Assembly: GCF_011766325.1 (NCBI RefSeq) | Contig: NZ_BLLG01000001.1 | Location: forward strand, 558,001-622,000 | Direction: 5' to 3' | DNA: 64,000 bases | Source of the DNA: Streptomyces pacificus | GTDB lineage: Bacteria > Actinomycetota > Actinomycetes > Streptomycetales > Streptomycetaceae | Shown: positions 9,303 to 17,246 of the stretch, piece after piece | Position numbering within the stretch: the first letter of the stretch is position 1 | Layout of the letters: each line of letters opens with the position of its first letter | Made by a program: the position numbers and the translations under genes | Notes under the pieces: model-generated | Seen by the model: only the letters and a program-made list of their open reading frames with translations | Told to the model about the DNA's origin: nothing | Database searches by the model: none

Positions 9303-9784
9303 CAGGCGGCCACCGTCGCGGAAGTGTCGGGCTCCTCGCGCAGCTTCATCTGGCTGGTGAACTTGCCGACCTCGTTCGGCGCCGGCGGGATCGTGTTCCG
9401 CTCGCCGCACTCAACCGGGTACACCTCGACCTCCTGGCCGGCGGCCCACGCCGTGGTGTACGGGAGGATGCGGCGCACGACGAGGTAGCCCTGCGTCTGG
9501 TAGGTGAGGGTGGACCACGGCAGGTCGTCGGTGGGGGTGTCGCCGCGCTTGAACGTCAGTTCCGGGGAGAAGCCGCGGCGGCCAGCCCGGTTCGTGGTGA
9601 ACGTGCTGGCGAGCGAGCTGTTGTCGACGTCGGCGGTCTCGGCGGGGATGTTCAGGCCGTCGGGGGTGATCCGCTGGGTGAGGTCGTCACCTGCGTCCAG
9701 TTCGGCGACCGTCGGCGCGGTGATGTTGGCGATGGTGGTGACCCAGGCAACGCGGGTCTTGCCGTCGTTGATCACATCGGACAC
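9302..9784 (-). CDS. Major tail tube protein
   Basis: A 160-residue protein. The N-terminal part (NDGKTRVAWVTTIANITAPT) and the pattern of a short beta-rich protein with a central FTTNRAGRRGFSPELTF segment are typical of actinophage tail tube proteins. It is the gene immediately before the tail chaperone pair, which fixes its identity by gene order. It polymerises around the tape measure to form the tail tube. A likely terminator at about 9815-9835 precedes it, which could separate its expression level from the head genes. Confidence 0.85.
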   Translation of the reverse strand: MSDVINDGKTRVAWVTTIANITAPTVAELDAGDDLTQRITPDGLNIPAETADVDNSSLASTFTTNRAGRRGFSPELTFKRGDTPTDDLPWSTLTYQTQGYLVVRRILPYTTAWAAGQEVEVYPVECGERNTIPPAPNEVGKFTSQMKLREEPDTSATVAA

Positions 9785-9814
9785 GGCAGTGCCTCCTTCG
9801 GGGGCATAGAAGAA

Positions 9815-9835
9815 GCCCCAGCCGGGCGGCGGGGC
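9815..9835 (-). terminator. Hairpin between connector genes and tail tube gene
   Basis: On the minus strand a GCCCC...GGGGC hairpin with a second inner GCCG/CGGC pairing is followed by TTCTTCT. It lies in the 70-base gap after the gene ending at 9855. It could be a partial terminator or attenuator. Confidence 0.5.
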
Positions 9836-9854
9836 GGGCAGCGAGTGGGCAGGG

Positions 9855-10187
9855 TCAGATGCGCAGCGCGGCCACGGTCACGGACGTCACGGCGCTGTAC
9901 GAGATGGACGCCAGACCGGAGTCGGACGAGTCGGCGAACGGGGTCGCCGGCACGGGGATCATCTCCTCGTCCGATGCGCCGACCGTGACCGGCAGGTCCG
10001 GGTTGGCGACAGACGCGTAGAAGTTCCCCGGCACCGCGACCGTTACCGTGATCGGCGACGCGTCGCCGTTGATCACGTGCAGAAAGGTCGTCGGGCCCGG
10101 CTTGACCTTGTCGCCACCGCCGGATGCGGCACTGTAGGTCGGGCTCAGCCCGCCTGCTGTGATCGCCTGGACAGAGAGAGTGGCCAC
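9855..10187 (-). CDS. Hypothetical phage structural protein
   Basis: A 110-residue protein rich in beta-prone residues (TTFLHVINGDASPITVTVAV). Small proteins of this kind often sit between the head-tail connectors and the tail tube gene in Streptomyces phages. The segment resembles decoration or minor capsid beta-barrel proteins, but no firm family assignment can be made. It lies 10 bases after the tail terminator-like gene. Confidence 0.65.
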   Translation of the reverse strand: MATLSVQAITAGGLSPTYSAASGGGDKVKPGPTTFLHVINGDASPITVTVAVPGNFYASVANPDLPVTVGASDEEMIPVPATPFADSSDSGLASISYSAVTSVTVAALRI

Positions 10188-10197
10188 GGGATGTCTC

Positions 10198-10599
10198 CTA
10201 GCTCGTGGAACGGATCATGAATTGGATGGGGAGGAAGAACAGTGGCGGGGAGACGTCGTCATCGCGGATGACCGGAGGGCCGCCGATCTCCTCCGGCCTC
10301 CACACCGCACGGCCCTCGACCGTGACACCGGCATGCAGCCCGGCCCGCACCCGGTCCGCCACCCACAGGCAGCGCTCCTCGTCCGGGCCGACCGCCGTCA
10401 CCTGAAACAGGGCGTCGAAATTCGTGCGCAGATCGGCGAGGGACTCCGACACCGACCGGCCCGGCGACATGTACACCACCGCATACATCCGCGACGCCGG
10501 GACAGGATCCGGAGCGGCGCCCCGACCCACCACCAAGTTCACGGCCTCCAGCGCGGCGACGATCCCATCCCGGTGCGGCAGCACAGCCGGGGTACTCAT
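10198..10599 (-). CDS. Tail terminator/minor tail completion protein (putative)
   Basis: A 133-residue protein whose position between the gp10-like connector and the tail tube gene matches the tail terminator (gpU or DUF3168-like) of HK97-type phages. The N-terminal helix (AVLPHRDGIVAALEAVNLVV) and following strands fit such a small alpha/beta protein. Such proteins cap the tail tube and join it to the head. It starts at an ATG overlapping the upstream stop. Assignment rests mainly on gene order and length. Confidence 0.6.
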   Translation of the reverse strand: MSTPAVLPHRDGIVAALEAVNLVVGRGAAPDPVPASRMYAVVYMSPGRSVSESLADLRTNFDALFQVTAVGPDEERCLWVADRVRAGLHAGVTVEGRAVWRPEEIGGPPVIRDDDVSPPLFFLPIQFMIRSTS

Positions 10600-10988
10600 C
10601 CGCGGCCCATCTGCGCGCCGATCGCCGCCACATGGGCCGTGAACTCGGCAGCCTCAGCTGCAAGCGCCCGCGCGCCGTCCATGTGCGGCGGGTTCTTCAC
10701 CGACCCGAACTCCAGCAGGTTCCCGAGCGCGCCCTGCGGGCGGGACTTGTCCGGGCCGATCTCCGCCGCCGCCCCGGTGGGGTGAGGCTTCATGTCGTAG
10801 CTGACGCTGGACGGGTACAGGCGCGCGTGCCGGCCCGCCGTGGCCGCGGCGTTCGCCCGCCACCCGTTCTTGACATTCAGCGCCCCGCGGGCGACAACCG
10901 CCCGCACCTGGATCTGGGCCCGCACCCCGTTCACCCGGAACACGCTCGCCAGCGCGTCCAGCTGCCGCGTGTTGGCGTTGATGCTCAT
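10596..10988 (-). CDS. HK97 gp10-like head-tail joining protein
   Basis: A 130-residue protein with the conserved features of the HK97 gp10-like family: a basic helical N-terminal half (QIQVRAVVARGALNVKNGWR), then a small beta-hairpin and the LLEFGSVKNPPHMDGAR segment, where the EFG and NPP pattern is diagnostic. It joins connector to tail. The ATG overlaps the previous stop by 4 bases. This start is chosen over a longer open frame because it is coupled and because the family starts close to this helix. Confidence 0.8.
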   Translation of the reverse strand: MSINANTRQLDALASVFRVNGVRAQIQVRAVVARGALNVKNGWRANAAATAGRHARLYPSSVSYDMKPHPTGAAAEIGPDKSRPQGALGNLLEFGSVKNPPHMDGARALAAEAAEFTAHVAAIGAQMGRG

Positions 10989-11401
10989 GACCGGTCCTCC
11001 GCGATGATCCGCCATGCCGTGGCCGTGGCGCTGTACTGGACGCTCTGCACCCACAGCCGCATACCGGCCATGCGGGGGTCTGCGGAGGCCGTCACGTCGA
11101 CGACGTCCCCGGGCTTCGGGCGCTCCCCCGCGGCCGGCGGCTCCGTGCCGAACGGAAGGGTGATGCGGTACTGGCGCAGACGGACTTCCTCCTCACCGGC
11201 CTGCACCTCCGACACCGCCAGCTGCGCGGGCTTCACGCGGGCTTTGCCGGTGTAGAAGGTCACCAGGACCGCGCCGGGCACCGTCATGCCGGTGTCCCGG
11301 TCGAAGATGTCCGGGCCCAACCGGTACAGGCTGATCGTGTCGACCATGAGAGCCTCGGCCTCACGCCGGCCCGCCGCCAGAGCGGCATCGAGCGCGGTCA
11401 C
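10985..11401 (-). CDS. DUF6093-like head-tail connector protein
   Basis: A 138-residue protein starting at a GTG that overlaps the upstream stop (GTGA). The middle segment (TFYTGKARVKPAQLAVSEVQ) and the downstream pattern RLRQYRITLPFGTEP are typical of the DUF6093 connector or stopper proteins of Streptomyces phages. In this position it would close the portal channel after packaging. The family name is recalled from typical members. Confidence 0.7.
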   Translation of the reverse strand: MTALDAALAAGRREAEALMVDTISLYRLGPDIFDRDTGMTVPGAVLVTFYTGKARVKPAQLAVSEVQAGEEEVRLRQYRITLPFGTEPPAAGERPKPGDVVDVTASADPRMAGMRLWVQSVQYSATATAWRIIAEDRS

Positions 11402-12033
11402 GACGGCCTCACCGAAAAGGCGGGCCGCCGGTACGGTCGGAGGTCGGCCTTGTGACCGGGGGTGAGGCGGGCGTTGCCGATCGTCTCCGACGCGAACGTC
11501 CTCGCATAGTCGTCGATGCTGATGCTGCGCAGGTTCTCCGGGTTGGCCAGGTTCATCGACGCCAGGTCGAGCACGATGTCCATGATGTCGTCCGGGATGT
11601 CGCTCCAGCCGTGCGAGTAGGTGACACGCACTCGCGGCGCCCACACGCCGGGCTGCTGCTGCCACGGCCAGCCCATCGTGCGTGTCGGCGACCACCAGGG
11701 GTAGCCGCGGGTCAGCTCGTTCCCGAGCCGGGTGTAGTCGGTGTTCTCGGTGAGCGTCACCTCGACACCGCCCGGCATGCCGAGCTCCACCACGGTCAGC
11801 GGATGCGACTCGTCGACAACGAGGGGCCGCTGCGGCACGGTCAGCACCCGCTCCCCGCCCGGCAGTTCGATCGTCTCGCCCTCGACGAGGGTGATGTCCT
11901 GCCGGGTGTGGGCGCGGACCCGGGCAGAGGCGCGGCGCAGCGCCAGCTCCGCCTGGGACTCGTTCAGGGAGCCCGAGTCGCGCTGCATCGCGGCCTCGAG
12001 GTCGGCCACCGTCGCCAGCGGGGGAAGAGCCAC
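11398..12033 (-). CDS. Head-tail connector (gp6-like) protein
   Basis: A 211-residue protein. The start of the protein (ALPPLATVADLEAAMQRDSG) and the acid-helical layout followed by a beta-rich middle with RVRVTYSHGWSDIPDDI near residue 160 resemble phage gp6-like head-tail adaptors. The GTG start has GAGGGGG at a good distance upstream. Such proteins form the ring under the portal. Identity rests on the motif and on order: capsid, small protein, this gene, DUF6093, gp10-like. Confidence 0.75.
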   Translation of the reverse strand: MALPPLATVADLEAAMQRDSGSLNESQAELALRRASARVRAHTRQDITLVEGETIELPGGERVLTVPQRPLVVDESHPLTVVELGMPGGVEVTLTENTDYTRLGNELTRGYPWWSPTRTMGWPWQQQPGVWAPRVRVTYSHGWSDIPDDIMDIVLDLASMNLANPENLRSISIDDYARTFASETIGNARLTPGHKADLRPYRRPAFSVRPS

Positions 12034-12046
12034 GGTGACCGCCCCC

Positions 12047-12382
12047 TCAGTCCTGCTCGGCGATCTTCTTGAGCTGCTTGACCAGCGTGGAGCGCGGCTT
12101 GTCCGCGGCCTCCTCCGCCTCGAGGGCTTCCGCGGCGCGGTCGGGGTCGTCGCCGACCCAGTCCAGCACCTCGGCGGCGGTCGACGCGTCCTCCAGAGAG
12201 GCCGGCGGCTGGTCGGAGCTCTTGCTGCCGTTCTCGGGCTCACCGTCGAGCCGGGTGACCTTCCTCGGGGCCCGCTCCAGCAGCATGGCGGCCAGTTCCC
12301 CGGCCACCTCCTGCCCGGCGGCGAGCCGCACGGGCTTGTGCCCGCTGAACACCTTGATGTTCTCGTTGACGCGGACGCGCAC
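12047..12382 (-). CDS. Hypothetical protein downstream of the capsid gene
   Basis: A 111-residue acidic protein. The first 40 residues (VNENIKVFSGHKPVRLAAGQ) look like a small folded domain; residues 45-90 are acidic and probably disordered; the end is helical and basic. Small acidic proteins in this spot are common in Streptomyces phages, but the function is unknown. It lies between a capsid-proximal hairpin and the gp6-like gene. Confidence 0.6.
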   Translation of the reverse strand: MRVRVNENIKVFSGHKPVRLAAGQEVAGELAAMLLERAPRKVTRLDGEPENGSKSSDQPPASLEDASTAAEVLDWVGDDPDRAAEALEAEEAADKPRSTLVKQLKKIAEQD

Positions 12383-12401
12383 GAGACCCTCCTCTCAGAG
12401 G

Positions 12402-12431
12402 CCCCACCCGGCCACGGGGTCGGGTGGGGCG
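12402..12431 (-). terminator. Terminator/attenuator after the major capsid gene
   Basis: A 9-bp perfect stem (GCCCCACCC / GGGTGGGGC) with a 12-base loop lies immediately after the major capsid stop on the minus strand. No long T run follows, so partial termination is more likely than full. It would lower expression of downstream connector genes relative to the capsid. Confidence 0.6.
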
Positions 12432-12436
12432 TGCGG

Positions 12437-13762
12437 TCAGTTGGCGGAGTGCTCCAGCACGACCGCGCGCTTGAACAGGGCCGAGTCGCCGTTCGCCAGC
12501 GAGTCCGACGGGACGCCGTAGTCGCCGACCCACGACCAGGTCGTGGAGACGTTCTGCTGGTAACGGTCCTGCGGAGGACGGACGATCCGCGCCACGTCCA
12601 CACCCGGCGACACGTTGATCATGGAGATCTCGGGGACGTCCGCAACGCCTGTCTCCCGCAGCAGATCCGCCGGGTTGTCGAACGGGGCCGCGATCAGGGC
12701 GCCCGAGCCCATCACGATCGGGCGGTGCACGGTCGTGGACAGGTCCTCGTACCCGGTCGTCGACGTGGTCAGGTACGGCACGACCTCGTTGCGGACCCAC
12801 ACGATGCCGCCGAACACGCCGATCGCCAGATCCCGGTAGGTGGGCGAGTCCGCCCGACCGCGGTACAGGTTCTGGAACTCGGTGTCCTCGAAAAGCTGCG
12901 ACTCGGTGACCGAGTCGATGTGGGTGACATAGTTGCTGCCCTCGGCCGGGGGGACGTGCATGCGCCGCAGGCGTGCCACCGCGGCACGGAAGTCGGCGAA
13001 CGTCGCCAGGTCGCCGGCAGCGAGGTCGAACGCCGTGTCGTTGCTGGACCCCGCCCGCACCGAGTAGGGGGCCTGCGAGGACACCACCGCGTCACCGGCG
13101 ACGTCGACGCGGGCCGTGCCCAGGGTCAGCGTGCCGGTGCCGGTGTCCACGCCGGTGACCGTGTTCGCGACACCCTCGATGGTGATGTTCAGCGGGGTCG
13201 TTGCCGACACCGCGGTCGGAACGCCGTTGACGAGGACGTGCGTGAAGCCGTCCGTGGACGCTACCTCGATGGTCGAGTCCGAGGTGCCCGCTGTGCGGCA
13301 GTAGGTCCGTCCGCCCGCGTAGCCGGCGTACAGCTTGTTTCGGGCCAGCAGGTTGATCGTCTGCCCGGCGTGGATGCCCAGCCGGCCCACGTCGTTCAGG
13401 TACTTCGACGCCTGCGTCATCTTTGAGACGAGCAGGTCCGTGTCGATCGACTTGCCGTACTGGTCCATCGTGACGGTCCACTGCTCGATGCTGTACGAGC
13501 CGGCGGACGCGTCCGAGCCAGTGGTCGGCGTCGGGTCGGGTGTCATGAGCCCGTTCCGGGTCATGATCTTCGTGTCGCCCTTGGCGCCCTGCCACGGCTC
13601 CACGTCCGCGATCTGCGGGAAGAGCAGTTCCGGGGCCAGCGACTCGCGGAACATGCCGTCGAGCGTGCCGTCCTGCATCATCGCCCTGATCGACGCGGGC
13701 AGCGTCGACCTGACGTCGTGCCGGTCGAGCCGGAACCACGACCGCTTGACAGTGGTGCTCAT
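12437..13762 (-). CDS. Major capsid protein
   Basis: A 441-residue protein with the layout of an HK97-fold capsid subunit. The N-terminal helix region contains SWFRLDRHD; then come the P-domain-like helices (TQASKYLNDVGRLGIHAGQT), a beta-rich insert about residues 180-235, and a C-terminal A-domain region. GAGGAGA lies 6 bases before the ATG. A hairpin follows the stop. The N-terminal WFRLDRHD at residues 9-16 is shared with the scaffold protein and may be a processing signal. Gene order (scaffold, protease, capsid) supports the call. Confidence 0.88.
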   Translation of the reverse strand: MSTTVKRSWFRLDRHDVRSTLPASIRAMMQDGTLDGMFRESLAPELLFPQIADVEPWQGAKGDTKIMTRNGLMTPDPTPTTGSDASAGSYSIEQWTVTMDQYGKSIDTDLLVSKMTQASKYLNDVGRLGIHAGQTINLLARNKLYAGYAGGRTYCRTAGTSDSTIEVASTDGFTHVLVNGVPTAVSATTPLNITIEGVANTVTGVDTGTGTLTLGTARVDVAGDAVVSSQAPYSVRAGSSNDTAFDLAAGDLATFADFRAAVARLRRMHVPPAEGSNYVTHIDSVTESQLFEDTEFQNLYRGRADSPTYRDLAIGVFGGIVWVRNEVVPYLTTSTTGYEDLSTTVHRPIVMGSGALIAAPFDNPADLLRETGVADVPEISMINVSPGVDVARIVRPPQDRYQQNVSTTWSWVGDYGVPSDSLANGDSALFKRAVVLEHSAN

Positions 13763-13953
13763 GATGTCTCCTCTGTGATCTCGACGGACACGAGGTCCGG
13801 ATGCTGCCGGGCCAGCTCCTCCAGCCCCAGCAGCGCGGTATGGGTGACGGCCGACACCGCGGCGCAGACCCGCCCGCTCTCGACATGGCCCTCGTGGCCG
13901 TCGACCTCGATCGAGGTACGGCCGTCGCCCAGCCGGGCACGGATGCGGATCAT
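13759..13953 (-). CDS. Prp-like cysteine protease, putative prohead protease
   Basis: A 64-residue protein with the signature of the ribosomal-processing cysteine protease (Prp) family: a GH motif at residues 19-20 and VCAAVSAVTH at 29-38, giving a His20/Cys30 pair like the known catalytic dyad. Bacterial Prp trims the N-terminus of ribosomal protein L27 and, in some staphylococcal phages, host Prp also cleaves scaffold and capsid. This version is shorter than the usual 100-110 residues and lies between scaffold and capsid genes, overlapping both by 4 bases. A role in capsid maturation is inferred. Confidence 0.75.
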   Translation of the reverse strand: MIRIRARLGDGRTSIEVDGHEGHVESGRVCAAVSAVTHTALLGLEELARQHPDLVSVEITEETS

Positions 13954-14654
13954 CGACGCAGGCGAACCCCGAACTCGGCCAGCCGCTGCTGCAGCTGCTC
14001 CCGCGGGGCGGTGCGGTAGTCGACCGGGGCAGGATCCTTCCGGGTGCCCTGCGACGGGTCCGGCTTCGGAGTGGTCTTCTTGGGCTCCGGCTCGGCCGCG
14101 GCCTGCTTGCGCAGGTGTGGCTTCCGCTCCAGCAGCTCAGCCAGAGCGTCCTGCAGCCCGTCGGTGTCGATGTCGCCGTCGGTGGCGTACTGCGACAGGT
14201 CGAGGAACGCCGCAGCATCCTCCGGGTCGGCAAACTCGGCAGACGCCAAGGCCCGCACCTCGGCCTTCAGTGCCCTCGACAGGGCAGCTTCGGCGCGCTT
14301 CTCCGCCGCCTCGGCCTTATTGGTCGCCCTCTCCAGCTCAGACTTGTCGCGGTCCTCGAACTCGGCCACCTTGCGGGCCAGGTCGTCGGCGCGCTTCTTC
14401 TCCGCAGCGTGAGCCTTCTTCGCCTCCGCGCGGTCGCGCTTCATTGCGTCGAGGGCCTTCTTGCCGGCGTCGCCGAGCTTGTCGGCGCCCTCCGGGCCAG
14501 GGTCCGGCTCCGGATCGTCTGCCGGGGCCGGATCTCCCTTGGGCTCCGGCGACTCTGCCGGCTCGGGGTCGTCGTGCCTGTTCAGCCGGAACCAGTCCGC
14601 GCCATGGGCAGCGGGCGGCCAGCTCTGTCGTGTGCTCTGCACAGTGATCTCCAT
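13950..14654 (-). CDS. Capsid scaffolding protein
   Basis: A 234-residue highly charged helical protein. Residues 21-28 are WFRLNRHD, residues 30-60 are Pro/Glu/Asp-rich, and residues 60-150 form a long coiled-coil-like region rich in Ala, Glu, Lys and Arg (DLARKVAEFEDRDKSELERA). The basic C-terminus is suited to contact the capsid. This matches scaffolding proteins encoded just before the capsid. The shared WFRLxRHD motif near the N-terminus links it to the capsid protein and to the adjacent protease. Confidence 0.85.
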   Translation of the reverse strand: MEITVQSTRQSWPPAAHGADWFRLNRHDDPEPAESPEPKGDPAPADDPEPDPGPEGADKLGDAGKKALDAMKRDRAEAKKAHAAEKKRADDLARKVAEFEDRDKSELERATNKAEAAEKRAEAALSRALKAEVRALASAEFADPEDAAAFLDLSQYATDGDIDTDGLQDALAELLERKPHLRKQAAAEPEPKKTTPKPDPSQGTRKDPAPVDYRTAPREQLQQRLAEFGVRLRR

Positions 14655-14704
14655 TGCGGAGTAGAGGAACAGACCGCGCCTTGCGCGTGGCCTCGAGATT
14701 TCGG

Positions 14705-15778
14705 CTAGTCGATGTAGCCGAAGCGCCGCAGCATCGCGATGGCCTCATCACGAGTAGCGGCGAGCCTGTAGATCTCCTCAGGGAGGAGCCGAGGGGTCCG
14801 CAGCTGAAACCCAGGCAGACCGCGCCGCGCCTCGATGCGGTCGCGGGCGAACCGGGTACCGGTCCGCTCCTCCACCCTGCGCCTCTCGGCCCGGTAGAAC
14901 GCGCCCCGCCGGGTCGTACCCTCCCGGGTCGCAGCCACGCGCCGCCGGTAGGCGTCGGCCGTGTACATGCCGCGGCGCGCGTTCACCACTGACGTGATGT
15001 CGGCGCCGTCCCTGATCGCCCGCGCCCCGGCAATGGTGAAGATCCGATCCTGGTCGCGCCGCGACAGCGAGTTGAAGTAGTCCTTGGCGTTGGTGACCGT
15101 TCCCGGCCGATCCGGCAGGCCACGCCCGCGGCCCCCTCGACCGCGGGCGATCAGCGTCGCCGGCATGTGTACACAGTCGCAGCGCGGATGCCGCTGAAAA
15201 CCGCGGTTCCAGCCGAACTCCTTCCCCGACAAGATCGCACAGCGGGCGCAGCAAGGAGACGTCGCGATCCGGATGTAGCCCTGGATCGTGCGCCTGCCGG
15301 TGATCCCGGCCCCGGTGGCGCTGCGGCTGGCATCCGTGACCTCCGACGCGGCCATGCGCAGCAGCTGATTCAGCCCCCGCATCATCGCGTCCACGTCGGA
15401 CATGCCTGCGCCGATCGCCTGCTTCGTCGTCACCACCGGCAGATACAGCAGGCTCTCCAGACTTCTGCCGTCCGCCGCGTATCCGGCGAAGGCGCCCGGC
15501 CGGACCCGGCTGCCCACCGCCGGGTCCGCGCCGTCCGCCGCCACCACGCCGCTCAGGTACGGGTCCGCAAGCGCCGCTGCAGCCGCCTGGCCCGCTGTGA
15601 CCGTCTCCACGATCCGCGGACCCACCAGCGCCTCCCACGAGCCCGTCAGGTCCCTCCGGTCCAACTCCCGCCACAGCAACTGGACCCGGTCCGCGGTCCG
15701 CCGCGACAGCCCCGAGAGGGCCACGTAGTAGGCCTCAGCCAGCTCGACCGCGCCCAGACGCTCCGGGGCGGTCGTCAC
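14705..15778 (-). CDS. MuF-like minor head protein
   Basis: A 357-residue protein directly after the portal gene. The helical first half is followed by a conserved cysteine/histidine cluster around residues 180-210 (PCCARCAILSGKEFGW, then HPRCDCVH). This cluster is typical of the MuF-like capsid proteins of actinophages. MuF proteins bind the portal inside the head and may be ejected with DNA. The ATG overlaps the portal stop by 4 bases. No additional toxin or ADP-ribosyltransferase domain can be recognised in the C-terminus. Confidence 0.8.
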   Translation of the reverse strand: MTTAPERLGAVELAEAYYVALSGLSRRTADRVQLLWRELDRRDLTGSWEALVGPRIVETVTAGQAAAAALADPYLSGVVAADGADPAVGSRVRPGAFAGYAADGRSLESLLYLPVVTTKQAIGAGMSDVDAMMRGLNQLLRMAASEVTDASRSATGAGITGRRTIQGYIRIATSPCCARCAILSGKEFGWNRGFQRHPRCDCVHMPATLIARGRGGRGRGLPDRPGTVTNAKDYFNSLSRRDQDRIFTIAGARAIRDGADITSVVNARRGMYTADAYRRRVAATREGTTRRGAFYRAERRRVEERTGTRFARDRIEARRGLPGFQLRTPRLLPEEIYRLAATRDEAIAMLRRFGYID

Positions 15779-17232
15779 GCCGCATCCACAGGCTCAGAAG
15801 TGGGCTCGTCCTCGTCCTCATCCTCGGCAGGCGGCTTCGGGCCGGCCTCCAGAGCCGCCAGGTCGCCGGCCAGAATGCGGGCCATGGCGCTCTGGGCGGC
15901 GGCCTCGTCGGCCTCCTCCATGCGCGCGATCTGCGCCTGCGTGTAGCCCATGTCCTCGCGGGTCTGCCGCAGCGGCACGATCTTCGCCGTGTGGAGCTTC
16001 ACCGCCGCATCGGCCTTCTGTGCGACTGTCGGCGTCGAAGCGTCCCGCCAGATCGTCTCCAGCGACATCACCCGTGGATCCCACACGCCGTCCCGGATCC
16101 GCAGCGCGAGGCGCATCACCTGCTCCCACGCTTCGCCCCACTCGCGCTGGCGGCGCTCCGCGCGCTTCACCAGCCGCGACTCCGACGAGCGGATGGCGTC
16201 CGCCGACGCCGGATTCTCGCTGCTGTAGCCGAGGAAGTGCGGCGGAAGGCCCGCCAAGGAGGCGACCAGGCGGGCGAGCTGGTTGATCGTGTCGTGGAAG
16301 TTCTTCAGCTGTGCCTCGGGGAACTGGACCACGTCCGCGCCGCCGTCCTCACCCGAACCGCGGCGCCGCTCGGTGGCCCACACGCGGCCGATGATCCGGG
16401 AGAAAGCCGACACAGGACGGCCGTCCTGGTCCTGGAAGTCCTCCTCACCGAAACCGAACGCCACCCGCCGCGGGGTGGCGTGGTACTCCGCGCTGACCAT
16501 CATGTCCGTGGCGATCTTGCAAGCGGCGTCCGACAGCGGAATGACCGCCTTCAACTCGGACACGCCGCCGGGCTTCTTCAGCCTCGCCCGATTGGCGAGC
16601 GGCACCACAGGCACCTCGCCGAGCCCGTGGCTGTCGCGCCTGCTCTCGCCCTCCGCGTCCACGTCCTCCACCCACGCGCCCGCCTTGTCCTTCGTCCACC
16701 AGGACGTGGACTGCGGGAGGTACAAGGTGGCGTGGTCGATCTCGGAGCCGTCGGGGAGCTCCTCGCACCAGCGCTTCACCGCCGCAGCCAGGGCCCCCGT
16801 CCGCGGGTCATGCTCCGCGAACACATCCATCGCAGACTCCACCGTGATCAGCGGCGTATCCGGGTCATCCTCCCGCGCGCCCACGATCACATACGCCCTG
16901 CGCATGGCCAGCGCGTCCAAATGCCCCTGATGGCTCCCGGCATCCAGACGATTCGCCTGCCAGATCCGCCACAGCTCCCCGTCAGCCTCCGCCTCACCCG
17001 GGAAGCGAAACCCCTCCACATCGAGACGCTCCTCAAGGGAATCGACCACCAATTGCGGCCAGTTCACGACCACCTGCCGGATCCGGGCATCCATCTCCGC
17101 CTCGAGTTCCGGCGCCAGATACGACAGCGGCTGCTCGCCCTCGTAATACGAGTCCAGCAGCCTCAGATCCGGCTTCTCCCCGTCGTGGCACCGGATCAGA
17201 TGCTTCAGCCACTCCAGCTCGGTGCGCGCCAC
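15775..17232 (-). CDS. Portal protein (SPP1 gp6-like)
   Basis: A 485-residue protein with N-terminal LLDSYYEGEQPLSYLAPEL and the stem and clip pattern of SPP1 gp6-type portals, including LAGLPPHFLGYSSENPASAD near residue 340, diagnostic for actinophage portals. The C-terminus is acidic (EDEDEDEP). The portal forms the dodecameric ring for DNA packaging and exit. It lies 14 bases downstream of the large terminase, the standard order. Confidence 0.93.
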   Translation of the reverse strand: MARTELEWLKHLIRCHDGEKPDLRLLDSYYEGEQPLSYLAPELEAEMDARIRQVVVNWPQLVVDSLEERLDVEGFRFPGEAEADGELWRIWQANRLDAGSHQGHLDALAMRRAYVIVGAREDDPDTPLITVESAMDVFAEHDPRTGALAAAVKRWCEELPDGSEIDHATLYLPQSTSWWTKDKAGAWVEDVDAEGESRRDSHGLGEVPVVPLANRARLKKPGGVSELKAVIPLSDAACKIATDMMVSAEYHATPRRVAFGFGEEDFQDQDGRPVSAFSRIIGRVWATERRRGSGEDGGADVVQFPEAQLKNFHDTINQLARLVASLAGLPPHFLGYSSENPASADAIRSSESRLVKRAERRQREWGEAWEQVMRLALRIRDGVWDPRVMSLETIWRDASTPTVAQKADAAVKLHTAKIVPLRQTREDMGYTQAQIARMEEADEAAAQSAMARILAGDLAALEAGPKPPAEDEDEDEPTSEPVDAA

Positions 17233-17246
17233 AGCTCACCTCGCCC

